Source: an uncultured Saprospiraceae bacterium (GTDB taxonomy: Bacteria > Bacteroidota > Bacteroidia > Chitinophagales > Saprospiraceae). Taken from it: DNA of 64,000 bases. Both the position numbers and the translations under genes were made by a program. This document shows positions 52,401 through 60,350 of the stretch, piece after piece. Position 1 is the stretch's first letter. Each line of letters opens with the position of its first letter. The stretch is from positions 106,601 through 170,600 of the forward strand of contig CALLWB010000002.1 of assembly GCA_938016265.1 (NCBI GenBank). The letters run 5' to 3'. The notes beneath the pieces were generated by a model. That model had not been told where the DNA came from. It searched no databases and worked only from the letters and a program-made list of their open reading frames with translations.

Positions 52401-53146
52401 CGGTCAATGATAATGCAAACCAGGATGGTGGCTCACTAAATTCCTGGGAATTAGAAATTTGTTATTCTGTCCCTTCTTCTATTGGAATGCCGATAAAAGT
52501 GTTGCTTGAAGGACCATATGATGATGCCACTGAATTGATGAATGACGCACTTCGAGTTGGAGGGGCAATACCGCTACTTGAGCCCTTTACGGGAATAGGA
52601 TATACTTTTGTCGGAGGCGGCGGAGAATCCACCACCAATCCTATTTTTACCACAGGAGGATCTGCTGCGATTATTGACTGGGTAGTTGTTGAGCTACGAG
52701 ATGCTGCTGACAATACCAATATTGTTGCCTCTCAAGCTGCATTGTTGCAAGCGGATGGTGATATTGTCGGATTGGATGGCCTGCGATCAATTAGCTTTGC
52801 TGGATTTTCAGGTGCTCATTTTGTTGCTGTTAAATCTCGAAATCATTTGAGTGCGATGTCTGCACAACCCATTGTTATTGATGATGGAAGCGTTGTGGAT
52901 TTCACGGATCCCGGATTTGCCACTTATGGTACAAACGCACAAACGACCCTAAATGGGGTTCAATTGCTGCATACCGGAGATGCCACAAGCGATGGCCAGG
53001 TAAATGCTGCCGACAGAAGTAAGGCTTGGAATGACAGAAATCAACTCGGCTATTTTCTCTCTGATGTAAACATGGACGGGAATTGCGATGCTTCAGATCG
53101 AAGTAGTATTTGGAACAACAGGAATCAAGAAGAGCAACTTCCTTAG
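49481..53146 (+). CDS. Secreted reprolysin-like metallopeptidase with P-domain and dockerin-like tail
   Basis: 1221 residues from the ATG at 49481, chosen because it begins a signal peptide ending at TLFAQ. A propeptide-like region (about 25-200) precedes an M12-type catalytic domain with the zinc motif HEIGHQFGGNH (about residue 345). Beta-sandwich domains follow (about 430-830, including a fibronectin-like part with LSPNTSYYWRVRADN). A proprotein-convertase P-domain (about 860-1010; SELTIPDAGTILDVNVLNLAG) comes next, then a beta-rich region. The tail (about 1160-1221) has two dockerin-like loops: DATSDGQVNAADRS and DVNMDGNCDASDRS. It is an extracellular peptidase with no classical T9SS YPNP tail. 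Confidence 0.9.
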   Translation: MKSNFIYPKILICLSILLPATLFAQKKNLWKDISESKIFLKGQRQIIPQKYRTVSLDLNALQLKLALSPLESTTTKKTSSMVVTFPMPDGQMQNFKIVESPIMEPGLTAKFPNLKTYLAQGIDDPHATMRFDITHKGFHGMILSPNGAVFIDPYSSASTDNYITYYKNDYVANKKFVCHVSGTTQNSSNTGNNAKLNVFSNGTTLRTYRMAVAATGEYTSYHGGSVADGLAAIVTTMNRVNQVYENDFAIRMILVANNDQIIYTNGNTDPFNNNNAGTLIGQSQTEIDGTIGSNNYDIGHTVSTGGGGLASLRVPCSNGSKARGITGSGNPVGDPYDIDYVAHEIGHQFGGNHTFNGSSGSCGGNISSHSYEPGSGSTIQAYAGICSPQNLQSNSDPYFHFESLREMLDYATNGTGNGCPAKTPTGNTPPVASHSMATSLTIPINTPFELTGEGTDPDNDVLTYCWEQFDLGPQGAPESPSGNAPIFRSWNPNPNPVRTFPRLSNLLVNSIPYGEILPTYTRSLEFRLTVRDNRAGGGGVHCAGYSVDVDDNSGPFLVTTPNTTGIVWEAGSSQTVAWDVANTTAAPVSCANVDILLSTDGGNTYPTALATGIPNNGSASIVVPNAPSTTVRIKVICSDNIFFDISNQNIEILVTGPDFSLSGLPSDQSVCTPDNGIYTISLNAVGGYTNPVNLTATGLPAGMNAVFSPATISGGSGTSSLSLNTTGVTPGNYSITLEGDGSIGTKMTTIDIVVLEGIPGTVLPANPENGLVNASVFPVFSWDVLPGAERYTFELAADPMFSQLLESASGLTVPNFDLGTTLSPNTSYYWRVRADNFCGVGSYSSVHVFLTENVTCSTYSSTDIPISISDSGTPSITSELTIPDAGTILDVNVLNLAGDHTWINDLEFVLTSPDNTSVEIISRSCGNQNNFDLNLDDDATGTWPCPPTDGGTYPPSQALSAFNGTNLNGTWGLTVNDNANQDGGSLNSWELEICYSVPSSIGMPIKVLLEGPYDDATELMNDALRVGGAIPLLEPFTGIGYTFVGGGGESTTNPIFTTGGSAAIIDWVVVELRDAADNTNIVASQAALLQADGDIVGLDGLRSISFAGFSGAHFVAVKSRNHLSAMSAQPIVIDDGSVVDFTDPGFATYGTNAQTTLNGVQLLHTGDATSDGQVNAADRSKAWNDRNQLGYFLSDVNMDGNCDASDRSSIWNNRNQEEQLP

Positions 53147-53209
53147 GAGATGCAGACAACTGATATCAAATGAAGGGCCTATTTGAAGGTATGCCCTTGA
53201 TCTGAAGGG

Positions 53210-54013
53210 TTAGAAAGAATGAAGGCTAACTTCTTTTAGCTGAAGTTCTATTGATTTTGCTAATGCTTCTAATTTTGGATCTAAATGGAGTTCTAATTGT
53301 TTGTGAAAGGACGTTGGGCTGTATAGTTCCTTTATTGGGACGTAGGTTAAGTCAAACCCCCATTTGTTGGTCAGTACTTCGAATATTTGTTGGTCTTTTG
53401 TTGCTAAATCTGCGACAGAAACCACAAGGTAATTATCGGATGGGATATGAGGCAAATGGTTCAGGATGTCTTGATTGTGTCGGATCCACATGGATAGATA
53501 GTCCTTGCATTTTGCCGCTTTTTGTTCCAAGTAAGCTGCTTGTAGTTCGTTTACTTTTGTTGGATTGTCAGGATTGCGGACTTCAATTTTTTTGAATTCT
53601 CTGTTGTATAGAGAAGAAACAACCTCCTTGTAATTTCTATAGGGTACAAAATAATGGCCTTCTGGGTTGGCTGCTCGCCACATGTCTAGGAATAAGGTAG
53701 CTCTGGGTTGCTTGACGCCCCACTGACTGGACAGTTGATTGCGCAAAAAAATCAGACTTTTCGCCCTAGCCAAAAAATAGTCGTCATAGACCAATGGTTC
53801 GTCCATTTTCGCGTAAAGCGTATTCTTATTAAAACGCAATAGCTTCTCATGAAACTCTACAAAATCGAGGTCTTCAAAATGGCCAAAAACATTGCTAAAT
53901 GTCGCTCCAATCAACTGATGCCCCATGTGCAGACCACATCGATGAAACCAGTTGGCAGCCAAGGAAGTTCCTGACCGATGCATCGCTACAATAAATAAAT
54001 TTTTCGAAGTCAT
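53210..54013 (-). CDS. Sulfotransferase-family protein, copy 1
   Basis: 267-residue cytoplasmic protein. The N-terminal P-loop-like motif VAMHRSGTSLAANW is the 5'-phosphosulfate-binding loop of PAPS-dependent sulfotransferases. GHFEDLDFVEFHEKLL and WGVKQPRATLFLDMW follow; the latter probably holds the 3'-phosphate or acceptor contacts. It is closely similar to the protein at 57378, and the two flank a plus-strand operon of methyltransferase, glycosyltransferase and aminotransferase genes. It probably sulfates a surface polysaccharide; the acceptor is unknown. Confidence 0.85.
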   Translation of the reverse strand: MTSKNLFIVAMHRSGTSLAANWFHRCGLHMGHQLIGATFSNVFGHFEDLDFVEFHEKLLRFNKNTLYAKMDEPLVYDDYFLARAKSLIFLRNQLSSQWGVKQPRATLFLDMWRAANPEGHYFVPYRNYKEVVSSLYNREFKKIEVRNPDNPTKVNELQAAYLEQKAAKCKDYLSMWIRHNQDILNHLPHIPSDNYLVVSVADLATKDQQIFEVLTNKWGFDLTYVPIKELYSPTSFHKQLELHLDPKLEALAKSIELQLKEVSLHSF

Positions 54014-54166
54014 TCTATTAAAAATAATCGTAAACCAATCACTCTTTGCCCAAAGTAGCCAATTCTTCCCTTTTTATTCATCAAATAGAATTAAATTTAA
54101 GTATCTTCATCGTTTATTTTAATGCTAAATACTAGCTGCTTTTAACAGGTAAAACTCGAACAACCT

Positions 54167-55117
54167 ATGGCAAAAGATGATCAGGATCAAATAACGCTGG
54201 ATGCACTTCCACCAGACTATTTTGACCAGGATGATAGTGACAACGTGTGTTTTTTGTGTAACAAGCCAGATTACAAAACGCTTTTTGAAGTCAATCATTT
54301 CGAATTTCCGTTTGTTTTCAAGCAATGCCAATGCGGGATTGTGAAACAAACTCCAATGCCCAATGAAAAATTCTTTAACTGGTTTTTTAATTCCAGTGCC
54401 TTTTTTGATGTCAAAAAAACAGAGAATGAAGAGATTTGGGGATATTATGATTATTTCGCGGACGAATCCAGCAGAATTTCCACTTCTACCAGAAGATACA
54501 AGAAGTTTAAACATATTTTTGAGTCGCTTGACCGCCCAATGAGTATTATGAAAATCGGGCCCGCAACAGGAACGATGCTTCATGTTGCCAAACAAAACGG
54601 CCATCAAGTGCGCGGTTGCGACGTCTCTTCCAGATTCGCAGAATACGCCAGATCAAACTACAGCGTAGAAATTGACAATGGTCGATTCGAAAAAATGAAT
54701 TATGAAGAAGGCCAGTTTGATGTGGTTTTATTGTTTAATGTCGTAGAAAACGTGCCCAATCAAGCCGAATTTCTAGAAGCCATCAACCGATCCTTAAAAC
54801 CAGGAGGTTACTTTATCTCCAACTATGTGGATATGGAGAACAATTTGGTGGAAAAATTCCAGAAATCCCATTATTTCATTTATCGTCCGCCAATTTGCTA
54901 CACGTACACCAAGCAAGTCTATCATAACATTTTGAATAAATTTGGATTTGATGTCATGGAAGAACAACGGGATGTCAGACACATGCACCTGGAAAAAATC
55001 TCTACCTTATTGCGGTGGAAGTGGCTACTCAAATTGACAAAGGCACTGAAAGTTTCCAGAATCAATTTCCCAATTTACGCTTATCCATCAAAAATGGTAG
55101 TGGCTAAAAAACGATAA
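54167..55117 (+). CDS. SAM-dependent methyltransferase with N-terminal zinc-finger-like motif
   Basis: 316-residue cytoplasmic protein. Residues about 24-60 carry CFLCNKPDYKTLFEV and FKQCQCGIVKQ, a four-Cys knot like that of sugar C-methyltransferases. The class I SAM-binding segment is MKIGPATGTMLHVAK then GCDVS (about residues 128-150), with VLLFNVVENV and LKPGGYFI further on. It is first of three plus-strand genes; the GT2 gene starts 15 bases after the stop. It may methylate a sugar nucleotide or the glycan. Confidence 0.86.
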   Translation: MAKDDQDQITLDALPPDYFDQDDSDNVCFLCNKPDYKTLFEVNHFEFPFVFKQCQCGIVKQTPMPNEKFFNWFFNSSAFFDVKKTENEEIWGYYDYFADESSRISTSTRRYKKFKHIFESLDRPMSIMKIGPATGTMLHVAKQNGHQVRGCDVSSRFAEYARSNYSVEIDNGRFEKMNYEEGQFDVVLLFNVVENVPNQAEFLEAINRSLKPGGYFISNYVDMENNLVEKFQKSHYFIYRPPICYTYTKQVYHNILNKFGFDVMEEQRDVRHMHLEKISTLLRWKWLLKLTKALKVSRINFPIYAYPSKMVVAKKR

Positions 55118-55132
55118 TTTTTCCTTGAGAAT

Positions 55133-56122
55133 ATGGCTGTAAAAAACAAAACATTGTCCGTTGTCCTTCATTCCTACTACAGTGGGGACCGGCTTCGGTC
55201 TGCCAGCCAGAAGATCATGGAAAAGATGGATGCCGAGTCGATTCCACTAGAGATTATCATCATTGATGACGGTTCTACCGACAATTCATTTGATATTGCT
55301 TGCGAACTAGCGGACCAGTACCCTAGAATCAGCGCCATTCAACTCAGTAAAAACTACACCACTCCGTACGCCAAATTTGCCGGACTTCAAGTCTGCAAGG
55401 GTGGTTGCGCTGTTTTTGTCCCGGACGACTTACAACGGCCCCTTGAAAATGTGGTCGACATGTATCGAATTTGGGAACAAGGCCACAAAATTGTAATCGG
55501 CTATCGAGCTTCTAGGGATGATGGATTCATGAATGACTTGTTTTCGAATACCTATTATAAAATAATGAACTTCTTTAGCGAAGTTGATTTTCCACCTGGT
55601 GGAGCAGACGATTTTCTGGCAGATCGGGAAGTCATTGATGTCATCAACGAACATATTAGTCCTAGAAATACTTCTCCGATTGTGGAAGTACTTCGACTTG
55701 GATTTAGTCCTATATTGGTGCCTTACGACCGACCAAAAGGCATGGGCAAATCCAGATGGACCATGAAGAAAAAAATCCGTCTGGCAAAAGACACGTTTTT
55801 TGCTTCGTCCTCCTTCCCTATCAAGTTTATCACTTACGCAGGGCTGACCATTTTCACCTTTTCGATTGTGTTAATTATTGCAGTTATTTACGCGAAGTTA
55901 TTTACGTCCAATCGACTTTTTGGACTTCAGATGGCTGGCTGGGCGACCACGCTGACTTTGATTACTTTTTTCAATGGATTTACCCTGCTTTGTCTGGGCG
56001 TCATTGCTGAATATATCTATCGGATTTTTGATGAAGTAAAAGGACGTCCCGGGTATATCATACGCCAAACCGACACCTCAAGGGTGAAGTCTGCGCAAAA
56101 AAGTGAAGAACAAAACTCTTAA
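55133..56122 (+). CDS. Family 2 glycosyltransferase with two C-terminal membrane helices
   Basis: 329-residue protein of the GtrB/dolichol-phosphate-mannose-synthase type. The GT2 fold is shown by IIIIDDGSTDNS (about 43-54), VPDDLQRP (DxD-like, about 98) and GADDFLADREV (about 160). Two membrane helices (about 235-262 and 270-300) and a basic tail end the chain. Such enzymes charge undecaprenyl phosphate with a sugar from a nucleotide donor, providing the substrate for transferases such as the GT39 enzyme at 45615. The DegT gene follows 18 bases on. Confidence 0.9.
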   Translation: MAVKNKTLSVVLHSYYSGDRLRSASQKIMEKMDAESIPLEIIIIDDGSTDNSFDIACELADQYPRISAIQLSKNYTTPYAKFAGLQVCKGGCAVFVPDDLQRPLENVVDMYRIWEQGHKIVIGYRASRDDGFMNDLFSNTYYKIMNFFSEVDFPPGGADDFLADREVIDVINEHISPRNTSPIVEVLRLGFSPILVPYDRPKGMGKSRWTMKKKIRLAKDTFFASSSFPIKFITYAGLTIFTFSIVLIIAVIYAKLFTSNRLFGLQMAGWATTLTLITFFNGFTLLCLGVIAEYIYRIFDEVKGRPGYIIRQTDTSRVKSAQKSEEQNS

Positions 56123-56140
56123 TCCTATCATTCCAATACT

Positions 56141-57247
56141 ATGAAAGTTCCTTTTTTATCGTTTGATGGTATGCATCCAGGCTTAAAAAAAGACATCCTG
56201 GCCAACTTTGAATCTTTCTACGATTCCAACTGGTATGTCCTAGGCCAACAAGTCCGCAATTTTGAAGCAGAATATGCAAGCTATAATGAAGTAAAACATT
56301 GTGTTGGTTTAGGCAACGGCCTAGAAGCACTCATCCTTTCTTTGGAAGCCTTGGGTATTGGTGCTGGAGACGAAGTGATTGTACCTTCCAACACCTACAT
56401 TGCGACTTGGTTGGCGGTGACCTACATGGGAGCGACGATTGTGCCTGTTGAGCCAAGGCCTGACACTCACAACCTCAATCCTGACTTACTTCCAGCAGCG
56501 CTCACCGAAAAAACGAAAGCCATCATGCCGGTGCACTTGTATGGTCAGGTTTGTGAAATGGATGCGATTATGGCTTTCGCCGAAAAGCACCAGCTCAAAG
56601 TCGTAGAAGACAATGCACAATCTCAAGGATCAAGGTATAACGGCAAACTAGCTGGTAGTTTTGGACATTCCAACGGGACCAGCTTCTATCCAGGAAAAAA
56701 TCTTGGTGCTTTAGGAGATGCAGGCGCCATCACCACGGACAGTGAAGAAGTAGCAACAAAGATCAAAGCGTTAAGAAATTACGGTTCTCACAAAAAATAC
56801 TACAACAAATACCTGGGAGTCAACTCTAGGTTGGATGAATTGCAAGCAGGTGTTTTGAGTGTAAAGCTCCCTCAATTACCTTCCTGGAATGAACAGCGGA
56901 TTGAAGTGGCAAATAACTATTACAAATTGCTGGCGGGTGTTGGCGATTTGCAACTTCCTGTCATTGCTGATGGGGCGACTAGTGTCTATCATCAATTTGT
57001 GGTGCAAACTGCCCACAGAGATGCGCTCCAGGAATATCTGAAGAGTAAGGAGGTGGGTACATTGATTCACTATCCAGTGCCTCCACACATGCAGGAAGCT
57101 TATGCAAGCTTACCATTTAAGGAAGGAGATTTTCCAATTGCGGAGCGGATTGCTAAGCAGGTGCTTAGTTTGCCGGTATATCCTGGGTTGACGCTGGAGC
57201 AACAGGAGTTTGTTGCCTCTTGTGTGCGTGCGTTTTTTGATTTGTAA
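56141..57247 (+). CDS. DegT/DnrJ/EryC1-family sugar aminotransferase
   Basis: 368-residue PLP enzyme. Motifs are [32 protein letters not shown], of which the NGLEAL segment binds phosphate, then [16 protein letters not shown] and [18 protein letters not shown] with the PLP Lys in [16 protein letters not shown] follows near residue 230. It aminates a 3-keto or 4-keto nucleotide sugar. With the FdtA/QdtA-type isomerase at 47388 this would give a 3-amino-3,6-dideoxyhexose (Fuc3N or Qui3N). No acetyltransferase of the FdtC type is seen nearby. It closes the plus-strand three-gene operon. Confidence 0.92.
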   Translation: MKVPFLSFDGMHPGLKKDILANFESFYDSNWYVLGQQVRNFEAEYASYNEVKHCVGLGNGLEALILSLEALGIGAGDEVIVPSNTYIATWLAVTYMGATIVPVEPRPDTHNLNPDLLPAALTEKTKAIMPVHLYGQVCEMDAIMAFAEKHQLKVVEDNAQSQGSRYNGKLAGSFGHSNGTSFYPGKNLGALGDAGAITTDSEEVATKIKALRNYGSHKKYYNKYLGVNSRLDELQAGVLSVKLPQLPSWNEQRIEVANNYYKLLAGVGDLQLPVIADGATSVYHQFVVQTAHRDALQEYLKSKEVGTLIHYPVPPHMQEAYASLPFKEGDFPIAERIAKQVLSLPVYPGLTLEQQEFVASCVRAFFDL

Positions 57248-57377
57248 TGCAAGAAAGCTTGAGTGGTTTCAGTATCTCCTATGTAATAGGTTCAAGTTTA
57301 GTTTCATCTCGATATAAGCCTATCTTACCTCGTGCAAAAACCTGTAAAAACTGCAATTGACTTTTATGTGATTCAAC

Positions 57378-58184
57378 CTAATTAGTAATGCTGATTTGTA
57401 GTAAGTTAGACCACAGCGCCTCTGCTTCCTGAACCAGTTCAGTATTGGTACATTGGACTTGCTCTTCACTCAAAAGTTCTGACTGATAGATTTCCTGTAA
57501 AGAACTATAATTTAGCTCAAATCCCCAGTCCTTGGAAATGGTAGTGAAGATTTGGAGGTCGAGTTGTGGGAGGTTTCTTGGTTGGAAGATCAGGCATTTT
57601 TGAGGACCGACTTCCCTGTAATGATTTAGGAGATCTTGGTTGTGTCTTATCCAAACAGAGAGGTAATTGTTGCAACTGACGTCCTTGGCTTGCTGAAATT
57701 GGGCAAGGAGCGCTTTGGCTTTGGTAGGTTCGGTTTTTTCTAAGCTTTTTATTTTTCCGCAGGCGCGTTGGTAGAGCGAATGGACGACTTCGGAGTAGTG
57801 TCTGATTGGAGCGAGGTAATGGCCGAAAGGGAGAATGGAGTGCCACATATCCAGGAATACCGTAGCGCGCGGTTGTTTGAGGCCCCATTGTTGGGAGCGG
57901 GCAGATCGGCGTTGGACAAACTTTTCTGCTTGCATTTTGTAGAGTTTTGGCACGTGCAGCTGCGCTTCTTTTTTGACGTACATGGACTGTTTATTCCAGC
58001 TGAGGAGCGCTTCGTGGTATTCTACAAACAAGGTATCTTCGAAGTGGCCGTTGGGATTACTGAAGTTAGGCCCTACTAGTTTTTCGCCCATGTCCAGCCC
58101 ACACGCTTGCAGCCAATTGGCTACTAATGAAGTCCCGGAACGATGCATTCCAATAATAAAAATCATCTTTTCTGACATACTCAC
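57378..58184 (-). CDS. Sulfotransferase-family protein, copy 2
   Basis: 268-residue paralogue of the protein at 53210. It has IIGMHRSGTSLVANW, a CGLDMGEKLVGPNFSN segment, GHFEDTLFVEYHEALL and WGLKQPRATVFLDMW in the same order. It should use PAPS to sulfate a sugar. It is convergent with the DegT gene, so the methyltransferase-GT2-DegT operon is bracketed by the two sulfotransferases, both on the minus strand. This suggests duplication followed by placement on either side of the operon, and perhaps two different acceptor positions. Confidence 0.85.
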   Translation of the reverse strand: MSMSEKMIFIIGMHRSGTSLVANWLQACGLDMGEKLVGPNFSNPNGHFEDTLFVEYHEALLSWNKQSMYVKKEAQLHVPKLYKMQAEKFVQRRSARSQQWGLKQPRATVFLDMWHSILPFGHYLAPIRHYSEVVHSLYQRACGKIKSLEKTEPTKAKALLAQFQQAKDVSCNNYLSVWIRHNQDLLNHYREVGPQKCLIFQPRNLPQLDLQIFTTISKDWGFELNYSSLQEIYQSELLSEEQVQCTNTELVQEAEALWSNLLQISITN

Positions 58185-58243
58185 AAGTTACTAAATTGAA
58201 AATAAATAAATCAGTGAAATACTGGATATGTTTTGATTTTGCG

Positions 58244-58251
58244 TATATTTG
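58244..58251 (+). promoter_or_regulatory. -7 promoter element (TATATTTG)
   Basis: TAnnTTTG match in the spacer before the first tandem secreted gene, implying a leader of roughly 120 bases. Confidence 0.5.
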
Positions 58252-58377
58252 CAATCGAATTAATCCTATCTACAAAACAACTGTCAATAAGCACTATTGA
58301 CATTGTATTTTTCTTAGATCAAAACAATTGGCAAGCATCTTGTATATATTCCAAATTGAACCTTAAAATAATATAAA

Positions 58378-60024
58378 ATGAAATTTTTACTTCCTAGCCT
58401 TATCTTCTTGCTATTTGCTCCAATTATGCTGAATGCGCAAGTAGCCTCTTCAAAAGAAATCACCTATAAAGTAGGTAGTCCCTACCCTGTTGTCGATGCC
58501 ATAAGCAAAGACTATTTTGAACATGAAGGAACGATTATTACCGTTAAGGTAAGAAAAAAAGATATTGTCATTCAAAAGCTTGACGCGAGTACTCTTAAGT
58601 TTAAAAGTGTACGCAATTATAATGATATGCCAGATGATTTTGTCAGGGAATCCCTGCTACAGATAGCAGGTCGTTTGTTCTTCTTTTATTCAGTTTGGGA
58701 TAAGCCAAAAGAAACCGAACAACTATTTTATAGAGAAATCGATTTTGACAAAGGAACCTTTGTGGGTAGCGGAAAAAATTTGATAAAGGTCAAAGGAAAA
58801 GTAACAGGGACACTAGCCCAAACAAGCGGATTTAGCTTTGCGTATAGTGGATTGGGTGTTGTCGATAAATTTGCTGTGAATACTTCTGCAGATGAATCTA
58901 AAGTGTTAGTCCAATATAGAAAGAAACCAGAAAAACGAAATGATGATATTAGCTATGATGTAATTGGGTTTCATGTGTTTGATCAAAACTTAGAAAAAGT
59001 GTGGGCCGAAGATGTGAAGATGCCCTACACAGAAAAGAAAATGAATAACTACGACTACACGGTTGATGCTTTTGGTAATGCTTATATGATGACGACGGTG
59101 TATCTTGACAATTCGACTAAACGGTTTAAAAAGGATGGAAGCTGCAATTACCGAATGGAAATGCTTAAAATCGATGCTTCTTCTCAGGAGCTTAGCAAGA
59201 CTAAAATAAGCCTAAAGGACAATTTTATTAATGGCGTCTGGATGTATGAAGCATCGAAAGGTGAAATCATTTGTTCTGGTTTTTATAACGACGATGGCCG
59301 CGATGCCTCTGATGCTAAAGGAATTTTCACCACCAAACTTAAAAGCGATGGGACTTTTGAACCGCTTGCTACCTATGAAATTCCTTTAGAAATATTAAAC
59401 CAGTATGCAAGCAAAAGAACACAAGCGAAAAATAGCAAAGACAATAAGAAGGACAAGAGTGAGTTTCAGGAATTAGAAATTAGAAAGCTAGTAACCAATG
59501 ACGATGGAAGTGTCGTAATCATTGGAGAACAAAGCTATGTGGTTGTCAGAACGTCTTACTCCAATGGAAGAACAACAACAACTTATCGATACTATTATAA
59601 CGATATGTTAATCACTAAAATAAATCCTGACGGTTCCTTAGCCTACATGAAAAAACTGCCTAAGAGACAAGTAGGCTCAAGAGGTCAAGGCGGGATGTCC
59701 TTCCAACATTTTTATAAGGAAGGTAGTCATTACCTAATGTTTTTGGACAATGTTAAAAACCTGGATGCTCCGATCGACAAAAGACTGCCTGGAGTGCATG
59801 GAGATGGTGCAGGAGGATATCTAACGGCCTACAAGGTAAATGATACCTCAGGAGACGTAAGCAAAATATCTATCCTCAATGTCAGAGAAGTACCACAAGT
59901 AGCTAGCAAAGAGCTCTACCAATTCTCTGTAAATCGAATTCTCAATCTGTCAGACAAGGAGTTTGTAGTAGAGTTTTACAAGAAGAAAAAGGAGGATGTC
60001 CTTGTTAAGTTTACTATTGAATAG
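58378..60024 (+). CDS. Secreted protein of unknown family, tandem copy 1
   Basis: 548-residue protein with a signal peptide ending at MLNAQ (about residue 21). It is otherwise beta-rich, with recurrent segments such as YKVGSPYPVVDAISKDYF, FFFYSVWDKPKETEQLFYREIDF and NYDYTVDAFGNAYMMTTVYLD. The latter suggests beta-propeller-like blades. Near residue 440 there is a Gly/Arg-rich stretch (RQVGSRGQGGMSFQHF), and the C-terminus is FYKKKKEDVLVKFTIE with no T9SS tail. It is closely paralogous to the next gene. I do not recognise a named family or active site. Confidence 0.75.
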   Translation: MKFLLPSLIFLLFAPIMLNAQVASSKEITYKVGSPYPVVDAISKDYFEHEGTIITVKVRKKDIVIQKLDASTLKFKSVRNYNDMPDDFVRESLLQIAGRLFFFYSVWDKPKETEQLFYREIDFDKGTFVGSGKNLIKVKGKVTGTLAQTSGFSFAYSGLGVVDKFAVNTSADESKVLVQYRKKPEKRNDDISYDVIGFHVFDQNLEKVWAEDVKMPYTEKKMNNYDYTVDAFGNAYMMTTVYLDNSTKRFKKDGSCNYRMEMLKIDASSQELSKTKISLKDNFINGVWMYEASKGEIICSGFYNDDGRDASDAKGIFTTKLKSDGTFEPLATYEIPLEILNQYASKRTQAKNSKDNKKDKSEFQELEIRKLVTNDDGSVVIIGEQSYVVVRTSYSNGRTTTTYRYYYNDMLITKINPDGSLAYMKKLPKRQVGSRGQGGMSFQHFYKEGSHYLMFLDNVKNLDAPIDKRLPGVHGDGAGGYLTAYKVNDTSGDVSKISILNVREVPQVASKELYQFSVNRILNLSDKEFVVEFYKKKKEDVLVKFTIE

Positions 60025-60189
60025 TGCGTGAATGCCGCTCGCTTGCTATAAAAATAGTCTGCAAACTATCAAATATTCGACGACAATACCCATGTGTTTA
60101 TTGTTAACTTAATTGACGTTTTTGATGAACCCGAATTTTTAGAGTGGACTCAATGCGTGAATGCATGAATATTTTTTGAACTTATGAAT

Positions 60190-60205
60190 GCACAAAGACG
60201 CAAAG
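60190..60205 (+). repeat. dispersed intergenic repeat, copy 4 (short)
   Basis: GCACAAAGACGCAAAG, the shortest member of the group of intergenic ACGCAAAG-type stretches. Confidence 0.35.
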
Positions 60206-60260
60206 TTTTTAACGCCTTTAATAAAGGTCATTATATAATCAATCAAATAGCGATCAAGTC

Positions 60261-60294
60261 TGTTTGCCACACACCAGTGTTTGCCACACACCAG
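60261..60294 (+). repeat. perfect 17-bp tandem duplication
   Basis: TGTTTGCCACACACCAG occurs twice back to back (60261-60277 and 60278-60294), about 57 bases before the start codon of the second paralogue. Confidence 0.85.
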
Positions 60295-60350
60295 GTAGGT
60301 GTTTACACATTAAAAATATTAACGCATTCTTGCACTCTAACAAAAATAAA

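Larger units (their letters stand above)
60025..60350. other. 326-base spacer between the tandem paralogues
   Basis: Contains a copy of the dispersed repeat (60190-60205) and a perfect tandem 17-base duplication (60261-60294). An in-frame ATG at 60264 exists but is not followed by a signal peptide, so it is not used here. No other gene is seen. Confidence 0.55.

Noticed and set aside
54125..54607. 160-residue ORF antisense to the methyltransferase
   Set aside because: No recognisable domain; the plus-strand frame has zinc and SAM motifs.
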